Positions 50,370 to 59,159 are shown, numbered from the stretch's first letter. The stretch: DNA of 64,000 nucleotides from an uncultured Lachnospiraceae bacterium (GCA_934317845.1 CAKRES010000010.1:34789-98788), one strand, 5' to 3'. Notes: generated by a model not told the origin, from the letters alone. Program-made: numbers and translations.

Positions 50370-51859
50370 AACAGTATGTAATGGCGTTGGATCAGGGAAC
50401 GACAAGCTCCCGGTGTATTTTATTTGACAAGCAGGGAGAGATCATTTCCATGGCGCAGCGGGAGTTTGCGCAGATCTATCCGAAACCGGGCTGGGTGGAG
50501 CAGGATCCAAGGGAAATCTGGGCGTCCCAGTTCTCTGTGGCGATGGAAGCAATGAGTCTGATCGGGATTACAGCAGAGCAGGTGGCAGCGATCGGAATTA
50601 CAAACCAGAGGGAAACAACGATCGTCTGGAATAAAAATACAGGCGAACCGGTTTACCATGCAATCGTCTGGCAGTGCAGAAGAACGGCCGACCGGATTCA
50701 GACATTACTGGATGACGGCATGGGCGATTATGTGACAGAGCATACCGGGCTGGTGCCGGATGCTTATTTCAGTGCCAGCAAGGTAGCATGGATCTTAGAT
50801 CATGTACCGGGAGCCAGAGCACTCGCGGAAAAAGGAGAGCTGTTATTTGGAACTGTGGATACATGGCTGATCTGGAACCTGACTAAGGGAAAGGTGCATG
50901 TGACGGATTATACCAATGCATCCCGTACGATGCTTTATGATATTCATCATTTGTGCTGGGATGAAAAGATATTAGATTACTTTCAAATACCAAAGCAGAT
51001 GCTTCCGGACGTGAAGCCGTCAAGCTGCTGTTATGGAAAAACCAGTGCGACATTGTTTGGTGCAGAGGTGCCGATCAGCGGAGCGGCGGGAGACCAACAG
51101 GCGGCGTTATTTGGGCAGGGTTGCTTTCAGAAAGGGGAAGGAAAAAATACCTACGGAACCGGAAGCTTTATTCTGATGAATACCGGAGAAAAGGCGGTGA
51201 GATCTTCCCATGGACTGCTTACAACAATGGCGGCAGGTGCAAAAGATCAGATACAGTATGCGCTGGAAGGCAGTGTATTTGTGGCGGGTGCCGCCGTGCA
51301 GTGGCTGCGGGATGAAATGCAGCTGTTCGAGCAGGCAAAGATGTCAGAAGAACTGGCGAAGAGTGTGGAGTCAAGCGGTGGCGTATACGTCGTTCCGGCA
51401 TTTACCGGACTGGGCGCGCCGTACTGGAATCCTTATGTCAGAGGAAGTGTGTTTGGCATCACAAGAGGAACATCCAAAGCCCATTTTGTACGGGCAACCT
51501 TAGAATCCATCGCCTACCAGACCAATGATGTCATCCATGCGATGGAGCAGGATCTTGGAGCAGGGCTCAGTGAATTAAAAGTTGATGGCGGGGCGAGTGC
51601 CAATGACTTTTTGATGCAGTTTCAGGCAGACATTACAAACACCGTTGTCAAACGTCCAAAATGCATTGAAACAACCGCACTGGGAGCGGCCTACCTTGCC
51701 GGATTGGCGGTAGGATACTGGGACAGCCTGGAAGACATTCAGAAAAACTGGAGCGTGGGAGCCACCTTTACACCAGAACTTAAAGAGCAGGAACGCAAAG
51801 AAAAACTGCACCAATGGAAAAAAGCAGTGGACTGTGCACTGCTTTTTGCAAAAGACTGA
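50366..51859 (+). CDS. glpK: Glycerol kinase
   Basis: GlpK phosphorylates glycerol to glycerol 3-phosphate. The 497-residue protein has the FGGY-family motifs in order: MALDQGTTSSRCILFD, GITNQRETTIVWN, VHVTDYTNASRTMLYD, GAAGDQQAALFGQ, and YGTGSFILMNTG, with the C-terminal LKVDGGASANDFLMQFQAD. It is the last gene of the dehydratase/activator operon (ATGA overlap), an unusual place that hints at a joint pathway. No glycerol facilitator gene is nearby. Confidence 0.95.
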   Translation: MKQYVMALDQGTTSSRCILFDKQGEIISMAQREFAQIYPKPGWVEQDPREIWASQFSVAMEAMSLIGITAEQVAAIGITNQRETTIVWNKNTGEPVYHAIVWQCRRTADRIQTLLDDGMGDYVTEHTGLVPDAYFSASKVAWILDHVPGARALAEKGELLFGTVDTWLIWNLTKGKVHVTDYTNASRTMLYDIHHLCWDEKILDYFQIPKQMLPDVKPSSCCYGKTSATLFGAEVPISGAAGDQQAALFGQGCFQKGEGKNTYGTGSFILMNTGEKAVRSSHGLLTTMAAGAKDQIQYALEGSVFVAGAAVQWLRDEMQLFEQAKMSEELAKSVESSGGVYVVPAFTGLGAPYWNPYVRGSVFGITRGTSKAHFVRATLESIAYQTNDVIHAMEQDLGAGLSELKVDGGASANDFLMQFQADITNTVVKRPKCIETTALGAAYLAGLAVGYWDSLEDIQKNWSVGATFTPELKEQERKEKLHQWKKAVDCALLFAKD

Positions 51860-52031
51860 TCAATCTTCAAAAAACTGGATCAGATGATGAAAATTGTCCC
51901 GCATATGGGAAAACGTCTTTCCGATCCTGGGACGTTCATAAGTAAATAATAATAGTCGATACCAGAAATAATGCATGCACGCCGGTCTCCCCTTTTTCAA
52001 ATTATATGTGGAAGAACGGCGTGTGATACGT

Positions 52032-52700
52032 TTAACGGAAAGCTTCTAAACGGCAGATCGGTTTTCCCTCTTTGCTGAACTTCGTTTCATATTCCGTCAT
52101 GATATTTCCATCGTTGTACTCACTGTGGTGAAGATCATAAGTGACCTTATCAAGCTGCCAGCCGGCTTCTTTGATCGATTCCAGAGAAAAATCAAACAGA
52201 TCCCGGTTGTCTGTCTTAAAGCAAATGCGGCCTTCCTTTGTCAGCACCTGGTCGTAACGGGCCAGAAAACGATCAGAAGTCAGGCGGCGTTTCGCATGGC
52301 GGTCCTTCGGCCATGGATCAGAAAAATTCAGGTAAATGCGCTTGATCTCATCCGGAGCAAACACCTGCTCAATATGCTCCGCATCCATACGGATAAAGAA
52401 AAGATTAGTAAGAGTAACCCCTTCCTCTTTTTCATAGGCCTCCCTGCGTTCAATCGCACGGATCAGAACACTGGAGAACTTCTCAATCCCGATAAAATTA
52501 ATATCCGGATTTCTTCTGGCAAGCTCCGTGATGAACTGTCCCTTACCCATACCAATCTCAATGTGGATTGGGTGATCATTGCCGAAAATAGCGTTCCAAT
52601 TTCCCTTATTCTCATAAAGAACACTTTCATTATCCTCATTTATCGTAAAAGAACAGTTGGCAATACGCTCTCTGGCACCTTTTACATTTCTAAGTCTCAT
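52032..52700 (-). CDS. trmB: tRNA (guanine-N7) methyltransferase
   Basis: TrmB makes 7-methylguanosine 46 in the tRNA variable loop. The 222-residue protein shows the N-terminal MRLRNVKGARERI, the SAM motif IHIEIGMGKGQFITELARRN, FIGIEKFSSVLIRAI, and the substrate motif YLNFSDPWPKDRHAKRRLT, ending KEGKPICRLEAF. GGAGGAATT precedes the ATG. It is monocistronic, and its 5' side faces the repeat-rich intergenic region. Confidence 0.96.
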   Translation of the reverse strand: MRLRNVKGARERIANCSFTINEDNESVLYENKGNWNAIFGNDHPIHIEIGMGKGQFITELARRNPDINFIGIEKFSSVLIRAIERREAYEKEEGVTLTNLFFIRMDAEHIEQVFAPDEIKRIYLNFSDPWPKDRHAKRRLTSDRFLARYDQVLTKEGRICFKTDNRDLFDFSLESIKEAGWQLDKVTYDLHHSEYNDGNIMTEYETKFSKEGKPICRLEAFR

Positions 52701-52754
52701 TTTGAATTCCTCCTTACATCTTTGTTGTATTTGTATTTTACTGCGCCCACCTTT

Positions 52755-52840
52755 GTGGGATCTGGTATTTTTCAGGCACGCTTTCGCTTGGTTGCACGAC
52801 GTAGCGGTGCATAATGCGTAAAATGGCAGGCATGAGAACC
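52755..52840 (-). repeat. Structured hairpin repeat, copy C (right arm degenerate)
   Basis: The left arm GTGGGATCTGGTATTTTTC, then GGCACGCTTTCGCTT, TTGCACGACGTAGCGGTGC and ATAATGC, matches copy D base for base in long blocks. The returning arm is shortened and no longer pairs fully. Same orientation as copy D. Confidence 0.7.
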
Positions 52841-52871
52841 CGGTCCGTTGGGGTGTGGTAAGCCCCTTGAA

Positions 52872-52997
52872 GTGGATTCAGGTATTTTAAGGCACGCTTG
52901 CGCTTTCATTGCACGACGTAGCGGTGCGTAATGCCCTAAAATACAGGGCATAAGCACCGACGCGTGCAAATAAGCCTTAAGAATACCTGAAATCCAC
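52872..52997 (-). repeat. Structured hairpin repeat, copy D
   Basis: The whole element folds as one long hairpin. Pairs from outside in are GTGGATTCAGGTATT with AATACCTGAAATCCAC (one bulge), TTAAGGC with GCCTTAA, TGCACG with CGTGCA, GTGC with GCAC, and the apex GCCCT with AGGGC. One side carries the unpaired stretch ACGCTTGCGCTTTCAT. Confidence 0.8.
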
Positions 52998-53187
52998 CGG
53001 GGCAAATGCAAAACTGACGGACCGGGTAAAAACAGCCTGCTGTTTTGTTTATATCTATGACACTTCTAACTGCATAAATTTTAATAAGTTCCAACTGTTG
53101 TACTACATACAGGTGGTATCCATCATAACTCATAACGCTGCGTATATCTATCCTCTCATTCTAATCTCAGTATGCCAGCCCCTCCTT

Positions 53188-53313
53188 GTGGGATTTTGTA
53201 GATTTGCAGGCTGATTTGCATGCGCCGGTACTTAGGTCGCATAAAATGCGGCCTTACGTATCGCTGCGACATACAACGAAGCGCAAGCGTGCCTGTCAAA
53301 ATACAAATTCCAC
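53188..53313 (+). repeat. Structured hairpin repeat, copy A
   Basis: Near-identical to copy B and a relative of C and D in opposite orientation. Outer arms are GTGGGATTTTGTA and TACAAATTCCAC. Inner pairs are TTGCATG with the facing CATACAA (one mismatch), GGTAC with GTATC (one wobble), and GTCGCAT/ATGCGGC at the apex. The flanking CCCCTCCTT and AAAAGGGGGG can extend the stem. Confidence 0.8.
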
Positions 53314-53560
53314 AAAAGGGGGGTGTCACTAAAAGAGGAGAGCGTAACATATATAGTAGCATGAAGCGTAAAATTCGTAAATGGAAAAATAAAAAAACAT
53401 CTCGCAGCGTCCTTTGTATATAGGAAGGAAAAAATACTAGCACGAATGTATACATGATAACTTTCCAGAAAGAACTCGCAATATCTCTGTACATTGGTAT
53501 AGGAAAATACTAGCACGGCTCGCGGATGTTTAGATGATAATTTCAAGTAACAGCCCTCAT

Positions 53561-53689
53561 GGTGGGAATTTGTAGAATTGGCAGGCTGATTTGCATGCGC
53601 CGGTACTTAGGCCGCATAAAATGCGGTCTTACGTACCGCTGCGACATGCAACGAAGCGCAAGCGTGCCTGCCAAAATACAAATCCCACC
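53561..53689 (+). repeat. Structured hairpin repeat, copy B
   Basis: This is the best-formed copy. It pairs GGTGGGAATTTGTA with TACAAATCCCACC, GGCAGGC with GCCTGCC, TTGCATG with CATGCAA, GGTAC with GTACC, and the apex GGCCGCAT with ATGCGGTC. The flanking GCCCTC and GAGGGC extend the stem to 53553-53698. The asymmetric loop ACGAAGCGCAAGCGT is conserved with copies A and D. Confidence 0.85.
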
Positions 53690-53814
53690 AAAAGAGGGCG
53701 TCCCTAGAAATCCCCCCACCAAAAGAGGGCGTCCCTAGAATAAATAAAAATCGTGCAATATGGGAAAAGATAGGGTATACTAATAGGTAGATTTCATGGA
53801 TAGGAGTTACCGTT

Positions 53815-55359
53815 ATGAGAAAAGGAAAACGAGTTCTGGCAGTCGCACTGCTCGTCGTCATGACCGCATGTTTCGGATGCGAGAGTACGTTTGCTGCAAA
53901 ATACGAAAAAAGCAGTGGAGTGGCAGAAGATTATCTGCAGTCTGACGCCAAAGTAAAAAAATTGTATTCAGAGGCAGCCATTTTGATGGATGCCAAAACG
54001 GGAGAGATCCTGTTTCAGAAAAATGCCAAGAAAAAGGAGTACCCGGCATCGATCACCAAATGTCTGACTTCCTTAGTAGCATTGGAGAACAACGATCTAA
54101 ACGATACGATCACATTTTCAAAAGATGCGGTCTACAATGTGGATGTTGGAAGCTCCAGTATCGCCCGCGATGTTGGCGAGAAGCTTACCGTAGAACAGAC
54201 ACTTTATGGTGCTATGCTGGAATCCGCCAATGAGTGCTGTAATGCGCTGGCAGAAAAAACAGCAGGCTCCAATGACCAATTTGCAGAATTGATGAACCAG
54301 AAGGCAGCAGAGCTGGGCTGCGTCAATTCCCACTTTGCCAATCCCAGTGGATTGTATGACAAAAACCATTATACCTGCCCGTATGACATGGCGTTGATCG
54401 TCAGAGAAGGCCTGAAAAATGATACGTGGCGCAAGATCAGCAGTGCACTCACTTATGAGATCGGTCCGACCAACAAGAAGGAGGAGTCCTTCATCTGTCG
54501 TAACCATCATTCTTTTGTCAATGGGGACGTGCTTTATGATACCAGCTTATATAAGGTAGAAGGCGGAAAGACCGGATACACAGAGAAATGTAAAAATACA
54601 CTGGTGACTTACGCCAAATCCAACACGAGTGATATGGAGCTGATCTGTGTAGTAATGCGCTGTGACGATTATTATTATACGATGGGACATTCCCGTTCCA
54701 GAGTGTATACAGATACATTGAACCTGCTGGATTACGGTTTCAGTAACTTTACTTCGATCCGTTCAACAGTAGATGTATCCAAACAGGATGTAGACGTTTC
54801 CAACAATTACGTGCAGGCGGCTTATAAAATGTTGGAGCCGCAGCCATTCATTTCCTTCCGTGCAGATAATGACTGTGAGATCGTGGTATCCAATACCTAT
54901 GATGCAAGCAGTCTGCAGGGTACGGTGGTGCTCGATAAGGATGATAAGACCGGACGGTTTGGGCGTTATGAATTTACTTCCTCCGGTAACGTGATCTCTG
55001 CCACTGATGTATATTATGAACTCAATCAGGACATGTTAAAGGAGCTGTTTTCCAGTCCTTCCCACAGAAGCAGTATAAAGAAGATCGGACATACGATCGT
55101 GATCGTGATACTTGCTATTCTCATGCTTGTGCTCGTATATGCTCTGGTGCGGTTTTTCCGGCATTTTTCACTGGCAAGCATTTTTGGAAATGGTGGTGTG
55201 AAGCTCGGTCCACTCAATCAAAAGAGAGGAATGAATTCATTTAAACCATACAAAAAACGCCGCCCAAGCCGGATCAAGAGCAGTGATTATGGCTCATTAA
55301 ATACCAGCCGCAGACGGCGAAGAAGACGTTATGGCAGAAAGAAGAATCTGCATTTTTAA
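53815..55359 (+). CDS. D-alanyl-D-alanine carboxypeptidase (S11/DacF-like)
   Basis: This penicillin-binding protein trims the terminal D-Ala of peptidoglycan stems. The 514-residue protein has a signal peptide (cleavage near TFAAK). The serine motif is SITK (Ser79, Lys82), SAN follows near residue 140, and KTG lies in VEGGKTGYTEKC. After the beta domain there is a C-terminal membrane helix (TIVIVILAILMLVLVYALV) and a very basic tail of Arg/Lys repeats, unusual for the family. The promoter shows TATACT at 53776-53781. The gene ends overlapping a convergent permease gene by 4 bases. Confidence 0.93.
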   Translation: MRKGKRVLAVALLVVMTACFGCESTFAAKYEKSSGVAEDYLQSDAKVKKLYSEAAILMDAKTGEILFQKNAKKKEYPASITKCLTSLVALENNDLNDTITFSKDAVYNVDVGSSSIARDVGEKLTVEQTLYGAMLESANECCNALAEKTAGSNDQFAELMNQKAAELGCVNSHFANPSGLYDKNHYTCPYDMALIVREGLKNDTWRKISSALTYEIGPTNKKEESFICRNHHSFVNGDVLYDTSLYKVEGGKTGYTEKCKNTLVTYAKSNTSDMELICVVMRCDDYYYTMGHSRSRVYTDTLNLLDYGFSNFTSIRSTVDVSKQDVDVSNNYVQAAYKMLEPQPFISFRADNDCEIVVSNTYDASSLQGTVVLDKDDKTGRFGRYEFTSSGNVISATDVYYELNQDMLKELFSSPSHRSSIKKIGHTIVIVILAILMLVLVYALVRFFRHFSLASIFGNGGVKLGPLNQKRGMNSFKPYKKRRPSRIKSSDYGSLNTSRRRRRRRYGRKKNLHF

Positions 55360-56528
55360 TTGATCTCATCCACCTGCTTTACGGAGAGCTGATGGTTGAT
55401 AAAATGCTCGAGCAGATAACTGAGAATACCAAAGAACGGTACTCCTAAAAACATGCCGAGTGGTCCGGCAACAGCTCCGCCACAGGAGATTGCGAACAGG
55501 ATGATCAGTGGACGGAGTCCGGTCGAATCTCCTAAGATCTTTGGCCCTAAGATCATACCATCAAAGGACTGCAGTCCGATGATCAGAAGTAAAAAGATCA
55601 GTCCATGGGAAGGCTTGTCCATAAATAAAATGATCAGTCCCGGAACAGCTCCGATGTAAGGACCGAAATACGGGATCATATTGGTGATACCGACCACCAC
55701 AGAGATCAGCATGGCGTATGGCAGCTTCGTAATACTCATAAGAACAAAACACAAGGCTCCTATGATCAGGGAGTCTATTGTTTTGCCGATAAAGAAGGAT
55801 TTGCAGATCGCGTTGCAGTCCTTTAACGTAAGTAAAAAGACGTTGGCATGCTCTTTACTCAGCAGTGCATAAGATAATCGCTTAAAATAATTCCGAATCA
55901 GCTTTTTGTCACAGATCATGTAAATGGAAACGATCACTGCAATAAAGAAATTGATAAAGAAGCGGAGCACACTCATGCCGGCTCCGTAGAGCATCGGAAT
56001 GATGTTTTGCAGCTGCTTTACCAGATAATCCTGAAACTTTGGCAGATAATTATTCATAAAATCATTCATGGCATCACTGTCGATCGAAGGATTTTTTTCG
56101 ATATAATGAGTCAGCCACAGGGTTGTCTGATTATAAAAATCCGGTACGCGCCCGATCAGGTCAGTAATACTTTGTACCAATTGTGGAACGATGTAGCTGA
56201 CACAAAGGATCAGACCACCAAGTACGATCAGATAGGCACTGAAAATGGAAAGCCCGGCTTTCAGTTTGGGAGCCTTTATCTTGAACAGATCCCGGAAAAT
56301 GCGGGCATATAAAAAATTGACCAGTGGATTGACCAGATAGGCCAGTAAAAATCCAAGGAAATAAGGACTTACCACATGAACGACGCCTTTGATCAGTTTC
56401 ATAGTGGATTCCCAGTTTATGATGATACGGAAGGCAAGGATAGAAACAAAAACAACACCGATCACATAGCAGCTGATGGTGAAGTATTTGGAATCCTTGT
56501 AAAATGTCTGTTTTTGCTTGTTGCTCAA
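55356..56528 (-). CDS. AI-2E/PerM-family membrane permease
   Basis: A 390-residue membrane protein with about eight helices. It has the family's Pro- and Gly-rich pore region near the end (YFGPYIGAVPGLIILFMDKP, GLQSFDGMILGPKILGDSTG, GGAVAGPLGMFLGVPFFGIL). Members move small molecules or ions; several act as Na+/H+ antiporters, and the AI-2 role is limited to one case. It is a single gene, transcribed toward the D,D-carboxypeptidase. Confidence 0.9.
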   Translation of the reverse strand: MSNKQKQTFYKDSKYFTISCYVIGVVFVSILAFRIIINWESTMKLIKGVVHVVSPYFLGFLLAYLVNPLVNFLYARIFRDLFKIKAPKLKAGLSIFSAYLIVLGGLILCVSYIVPQLVQSITDLIGRVPDFYNQTTLWLTHYIEKNPSIDSDAMNDFMNNYLPKFQDYLVKQLQNIIPMLYGAGMSVLRFFINFFIAVIVSIYMICDKKLIRNYFKRLSYALLSKEHANVFLLTLKDCNAICKSFFIGKTIDSLIIGALCFVLMSITKLPYAMLISVVVGITNMIPYFGPYIGAVPGLIILFMDKPSHGLIFLLLIIGLQSFDGMILGPKILGDSTGLRPLIILFAISCGGAVAGPLGMFLGVPFFGILSYLLEHFINHQLSVKQVDEIN

Positions 56529-56675
56529 GGGATCACCGCTTTCTGAAATATTCTGTTATTAGTATAACAAGAATGGCTGCAAAAAAAAATATGAAAAAAA
56601 TGAAATTTAGGGTTGCATTTTAAAAAACTTTGTTATATAATCGGTATTGTCGTTGAGAACGACGCACATATGTAT

Positions 56676-56748
56676 GCACCATTAGCTCAGCTGGTAGAGC
56701 AGTAGACTCTTAATCTATTTGTCCAGGGTTCGAATCCCTGATGGTGTA
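56676..56748 (+). tRNA. tRNA-Lys (anticodon CTT)
   Basis: The 73-base cloverleaf pairs GCACCAT with ATGGTGT (first pair G-U) in the acceptor, GCTC with GAGC in the D arm, GTAGA with TCTAT in the anticodon arm, and CAGGG with CCCTG around TTCGAAT in the T arm. The anticodon loop CTCTTAA gives CTT. CCA is not encoded. A weak GC hairpin and a T8 run follow (56766-56800), a likely terminator. Confidence 0.95.
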
Positions 56749-56810
56749 TGTTGGGTTCCTGTTTGGCAGCCTTTGAGCTGCTGGGTAGGGGCTTTTTTTT
56801 ATCCATTTTC

Positions 56811-56867
56811 TTTATATACCAGTCGGTATATAAAACACTTGAGATAATGATTAAAATAGGGTATACT
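56811..56867 (+). promoter_or_regulatory. Promoter of the GH13 gene with a TetR-type palindrome
   Basis: TTGAGA (56839-56844) and TATACT (56862-56867) are 17 bases apart. Immediately upstream, TTTATATACC (56811-56820) and GGTATATAAA (56825-56834) form a perfect inverted repeat around AGTC. This resembles operators of TetR/AcrR repressors. No such repressor gene is in the window. Confidence 0.7.
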
Positions 56868-56902
56868 AGTAGCATACTTGAATGAAAAAGGAGAGATACA
56901 AT

Positions 56903-58561
56903 ATGGCATGGTATGACAGCGCAGTATTTTATCATATCTATCCGTTAGGTCTTTGTGGATGTCCGCATGACAACAACGGAGAGGTGGGGGAACATTTTGA
57001 CAAGTTAAATGCATGGGCAGAGCACGCCAAACGCATTGGCTGCAATGCGATTTACATTGGACCATTATTTGAATCCGGTTCCCATGGTTATGACACGATC
57101 GATTACCGTTTGGTGGATCGTCGTCTTGGAACGAATGAAGATTTTAAGAAGTTCGTGGCACACTGCCATGAGATGAATATGCGGGTGATCGTGGATGGTG
57201 TATTCAACCACACCGGAAGGGATTTCTTTGCGTTTCAGGACATCAAAAAGAACCGCGAGAACAGCCGTTACAAAGACTGGTACTGCAGCGTGAACTTTTA
57301 TGGAAACAACGAGTACAACGATGGATTTTCTTATGACAACTGGGGCGGCTACAACATGCTTGCCAAATTAAACCAGTGGAATCCGGAAGTGAAGAATTAT
57401 CATTTTGATACGGTGCGCTTCTGGGTGGATGAATTTGACATTGATGGAATCCGTCTGGATGCGGCAGATGTATTGGATCATGGTTTTATGCACGAGCTGC
57501 GTCAGGTGTGTGACGGCATCAAGCCGGAATTCTGGCTGATGGGTGAAGTGATTCATGGAGATTATTCCCGCTGGGCCAATGGTGACATGCTTCATTCCGT
57601 TACCAACTACGAGCTGCACAAGGGATTGTATTCCGGACACAATGATCACAACTACTTTGAGATCGCTCATACGATCAAGCGTCTGAATGGCATCGTAGGC
57701 AACACCCGTCTGTATACCTTTACTGACAATCATGACGTGGCACGTATTTACTCCAAATTAAATAATAAAGAGCATATGTATCCGGTTGCGATCTTACAGT
57801 ATACGGTTCCGGGTATCCCATCGATTTATTACGGATCAGAGTTCGGGATCGAGGGAGACAAGCAGCAGGGCTCTGACTGGAATCTCCGACCGGAGCTGAA
57901 TCTTGCCGATTTTGATGAGCACTGTGAGCTGACACAGCTCTTTACCAAGCTTGGCCATATCAAGCAGAACTTCCCGGAGCTTACCTACGGAGATTATCAG
58001 GAGCTTCAGCTTACCAACCGCCAGTTTGCATTTGCACGCTGTCTGGATGGAAAGGCAGTTGTCACACTGGTCAACAACGATGACAATCCGGCTCACATGG
58101 AGGTCAATCTTCCGGTATTTGCCAATAAAGCAGTGAACCTGTTAAGCATGCAGGAGGAATCTGAGGAAGAGAAGAAAGCACGTGAAAAAGCACGTCTTCA
58201 GGCATTGGAACAGGCATTTTTAGATAAGAAAAATGGCTTGCTTGAGAAGGCAGGACAGTTAGTTGGTGCTTCCGGTGAAGTAGCAGCAAAGGCAGCTTCC
58301 TTAAAGGACTCATTAGCACAGTTAGAGCAGGCAAAAGCATTTGATGAAACAGTGACTTCCGGAATGGAAGCTTTAAAGGAAACGATGGCGAACATGCAGC
58401 GCGTGATGGATGAATTTTCCTCAGAAAGCGGTGTGGAGCATACAGAGGAGATGGCAGCAGGAAATGTGGATGGCTGTGATTCCTTGACGATCCGGGATGG
58501 ACGCCTGATCGTGGATATTGCACCAAACCGTGGTGTGGTAGCATATCTGACCAACGAATAG
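56903..58561 (+). CDS. GH13-family alpha-glucan hydrolase with a coiled-coil insert
   Basis: This 552-residue enzyme acts on alpha-glucans. The (beta/alpha)8 barrel shows the four GH13 regions: DGVFNH, GIRLDAADVL (nucleophile Asp186), GEVIHG (acid/base Glu215) and FTDNHDVARI (Asp278). It has no signal peptide and so is intracellular, like the glycogen phosphorylase in this window. Odd is a stretch of about 100 residues near 425-530, rich in Glu, Lys, Ala and Leu (EESEEEKKAREKARLQALEQ, LEQAKAFDETVTSGMEALKE), inserted before the last beta strands (LTIRDGRLIVDIAPNRGVVA). Start after AAAAGGAG. Confidence 0.9.
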   Translation: MAWYDSAVFYHIYPLGLCGCPHDNNGEVGEHFDKLNAWAEHAKRIGCNAIYIGPLFESGSHGYDTIDYRLVDRRLGTNEDFKKFVAHCHEMNMRVIVDGVFNHTGRDFFAFQDIKKNRENSRYKDWYCSVNFYGNNEYNDGFSYDNWGGYNMLAKLNQWNPEVKNYHFDTVRFWVDEFDIDGIRLDAADVLDHGFMHELRQVCDGIKPEFWLMGEVIHGDYSRWANGDMLHSVTNYELHKGLYSGHNDHNYFEIAHTIKRLNGIVGNTRLYTFTDNHDVARIYSKLNNKEHMYPVAILQYTVPGIPSIYYGSEFGIEGDKQQGSDWNLRPELNLADFDEHCELTQLFTKLGHIKQNFPELTYGDYQELQLTNRQFAFARCLDGKAVVTLVNNDDNPAHMEVNLPVFANKAVNLLSMQEESEEEKKAREKARLQALEQAFLDKKNGLLEKAGQLVGASGEVAAKAASLKDSLAQLEQAKAFDETVTSGMEALKETMANMQRVMDEFSSESGVEHTEEMAAGNVDGCDSLTIRDGRLIVDIAPNRGVVAYLTNE

Positions 58562-58572
58562 AATTTTAAAAT

Positions 58573-58614
58573 CTCCTTATACTAATGGCAGCATTTTTAT
58601 AAGGAGGTTTTTTT
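58573..58614 (+). terminator. Hairpin acting as terminator and covering the next ribosome site
   Basis: CTCCTTATA (58573-58581) pairs with TATAAGGAG (58598-58606), followed by T7. The 3' arm contains AAGGAGG, the ribosome site of the gene at 58615, so the hairpin would block both read-through and translation. A sigma-G-like pair, GAATA (58556-58560) and TATACTA (58578-58584) with a 17-base spacer, could start RNA inside the loop and free the site. Confidence 0.6.
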
Positions 58615-59061
58615 ATGCCGTTAAGTATGGAAAATCAGGACACGAAAGAGCTGTTAAAATATTGCAATGCCGGATGTAAGATGGCAACCGACAGCTTAGA
58701 GCAGGTGATGCCTTATGCTTCGGACAAGGAATTTCGCCAGATGTTAGAAAAATATGATAAGGATCACATTGCGATCGGCGACCGCTGCCACACAATGTTA
58801 AATGACTGCCACGAGGAGGAAGAAGATCCGTCCGTCATGGCGAAAATGATGTCTTATTTCAGCACAGAGATGAAAATGTTGGCCAACCGCAATGACAAGG
58901 AGATCGCCAAGATCATGATGGATGGCTGCAACATGGGGATCCAGTCGCTATGTGGTTATTTAAACCAGTATCAAGAGGCGGACAAGGAGTGCCGTAAACT
59001 TACCCAGGATCTGGTAGATATTGAATTTGCCTTTATGAAAGATCTGGTGTCGTATTTATAA
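58615..59061 (+). CDS. Ferritin-like four-helix protein, unknown function
   Basis: The 148-residue helical protein has Glu and His in helices (KDHIAIGDRCHTMLNDCHEE, EFAFMKDLVSYL) and several Cys (CNAGCK, CNMG, DKEC). The pattern fits a ferritin-like or DUF2383-type bundle that might bind metal. Start at ATG 58615 after AAGGAGG. Its upstream hairpin suggests controlled expression. The family guess is weak. Confidence 0.6.
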   Translation: MPLSMENQDTKELLKYCNAGCKMATDSLEQVMPYASDKEFRQMLEKYDKDHIAIGDRCHTMLNDCHEEEEDPSVMAKMMSYFSTEMKMLANRNDKEIAKIMMDGCNMGIQSLCGYLNQYQEADKECRKLTQDLVDIEFAFMKDLVSYL

Positions 59062-59159
59062 AGCATTGTGACAGGAAAAGATGGTCATAGAAAAACACTT
59101 CCCTTCATATAGTAGAGTAGGCGAAAGAGCCTGTTTGAAAACGAATGGAGGGAGAGCAA

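Larger units (their letters stand above)
52701..53814. other. 1.1-kb non-coding region filled with structured repeats
   Basis: No gene is supported here. The stretch holds four copies of one hairpin-forming repeat (listed separately), two copies of a roughly 70-base direct repeat (53401-53466 and 53474-53546, sharing AAATACTAGCACG and GATGATAA), a 26-base tandem duplication (53684-53709 and 53715-53740, CCCACCAAAAGAGGGCGTCC core), and at its end the dacF promoter. Between 53030 and 53170 I see nothing. Confidence 0.7.

Noticed and set aside
51860..52031. Possible small RNA or terminator after glpK
   Set aside because: I could not find a stem with a T run or a promoter; nothing can be supported.
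52701..53814. Short reading frames in the repeat region between trmB and the carboxypeptidase gene
   Set aside because: They arise from the hairpin repeats, exist on both strands and have no ribosome sites.
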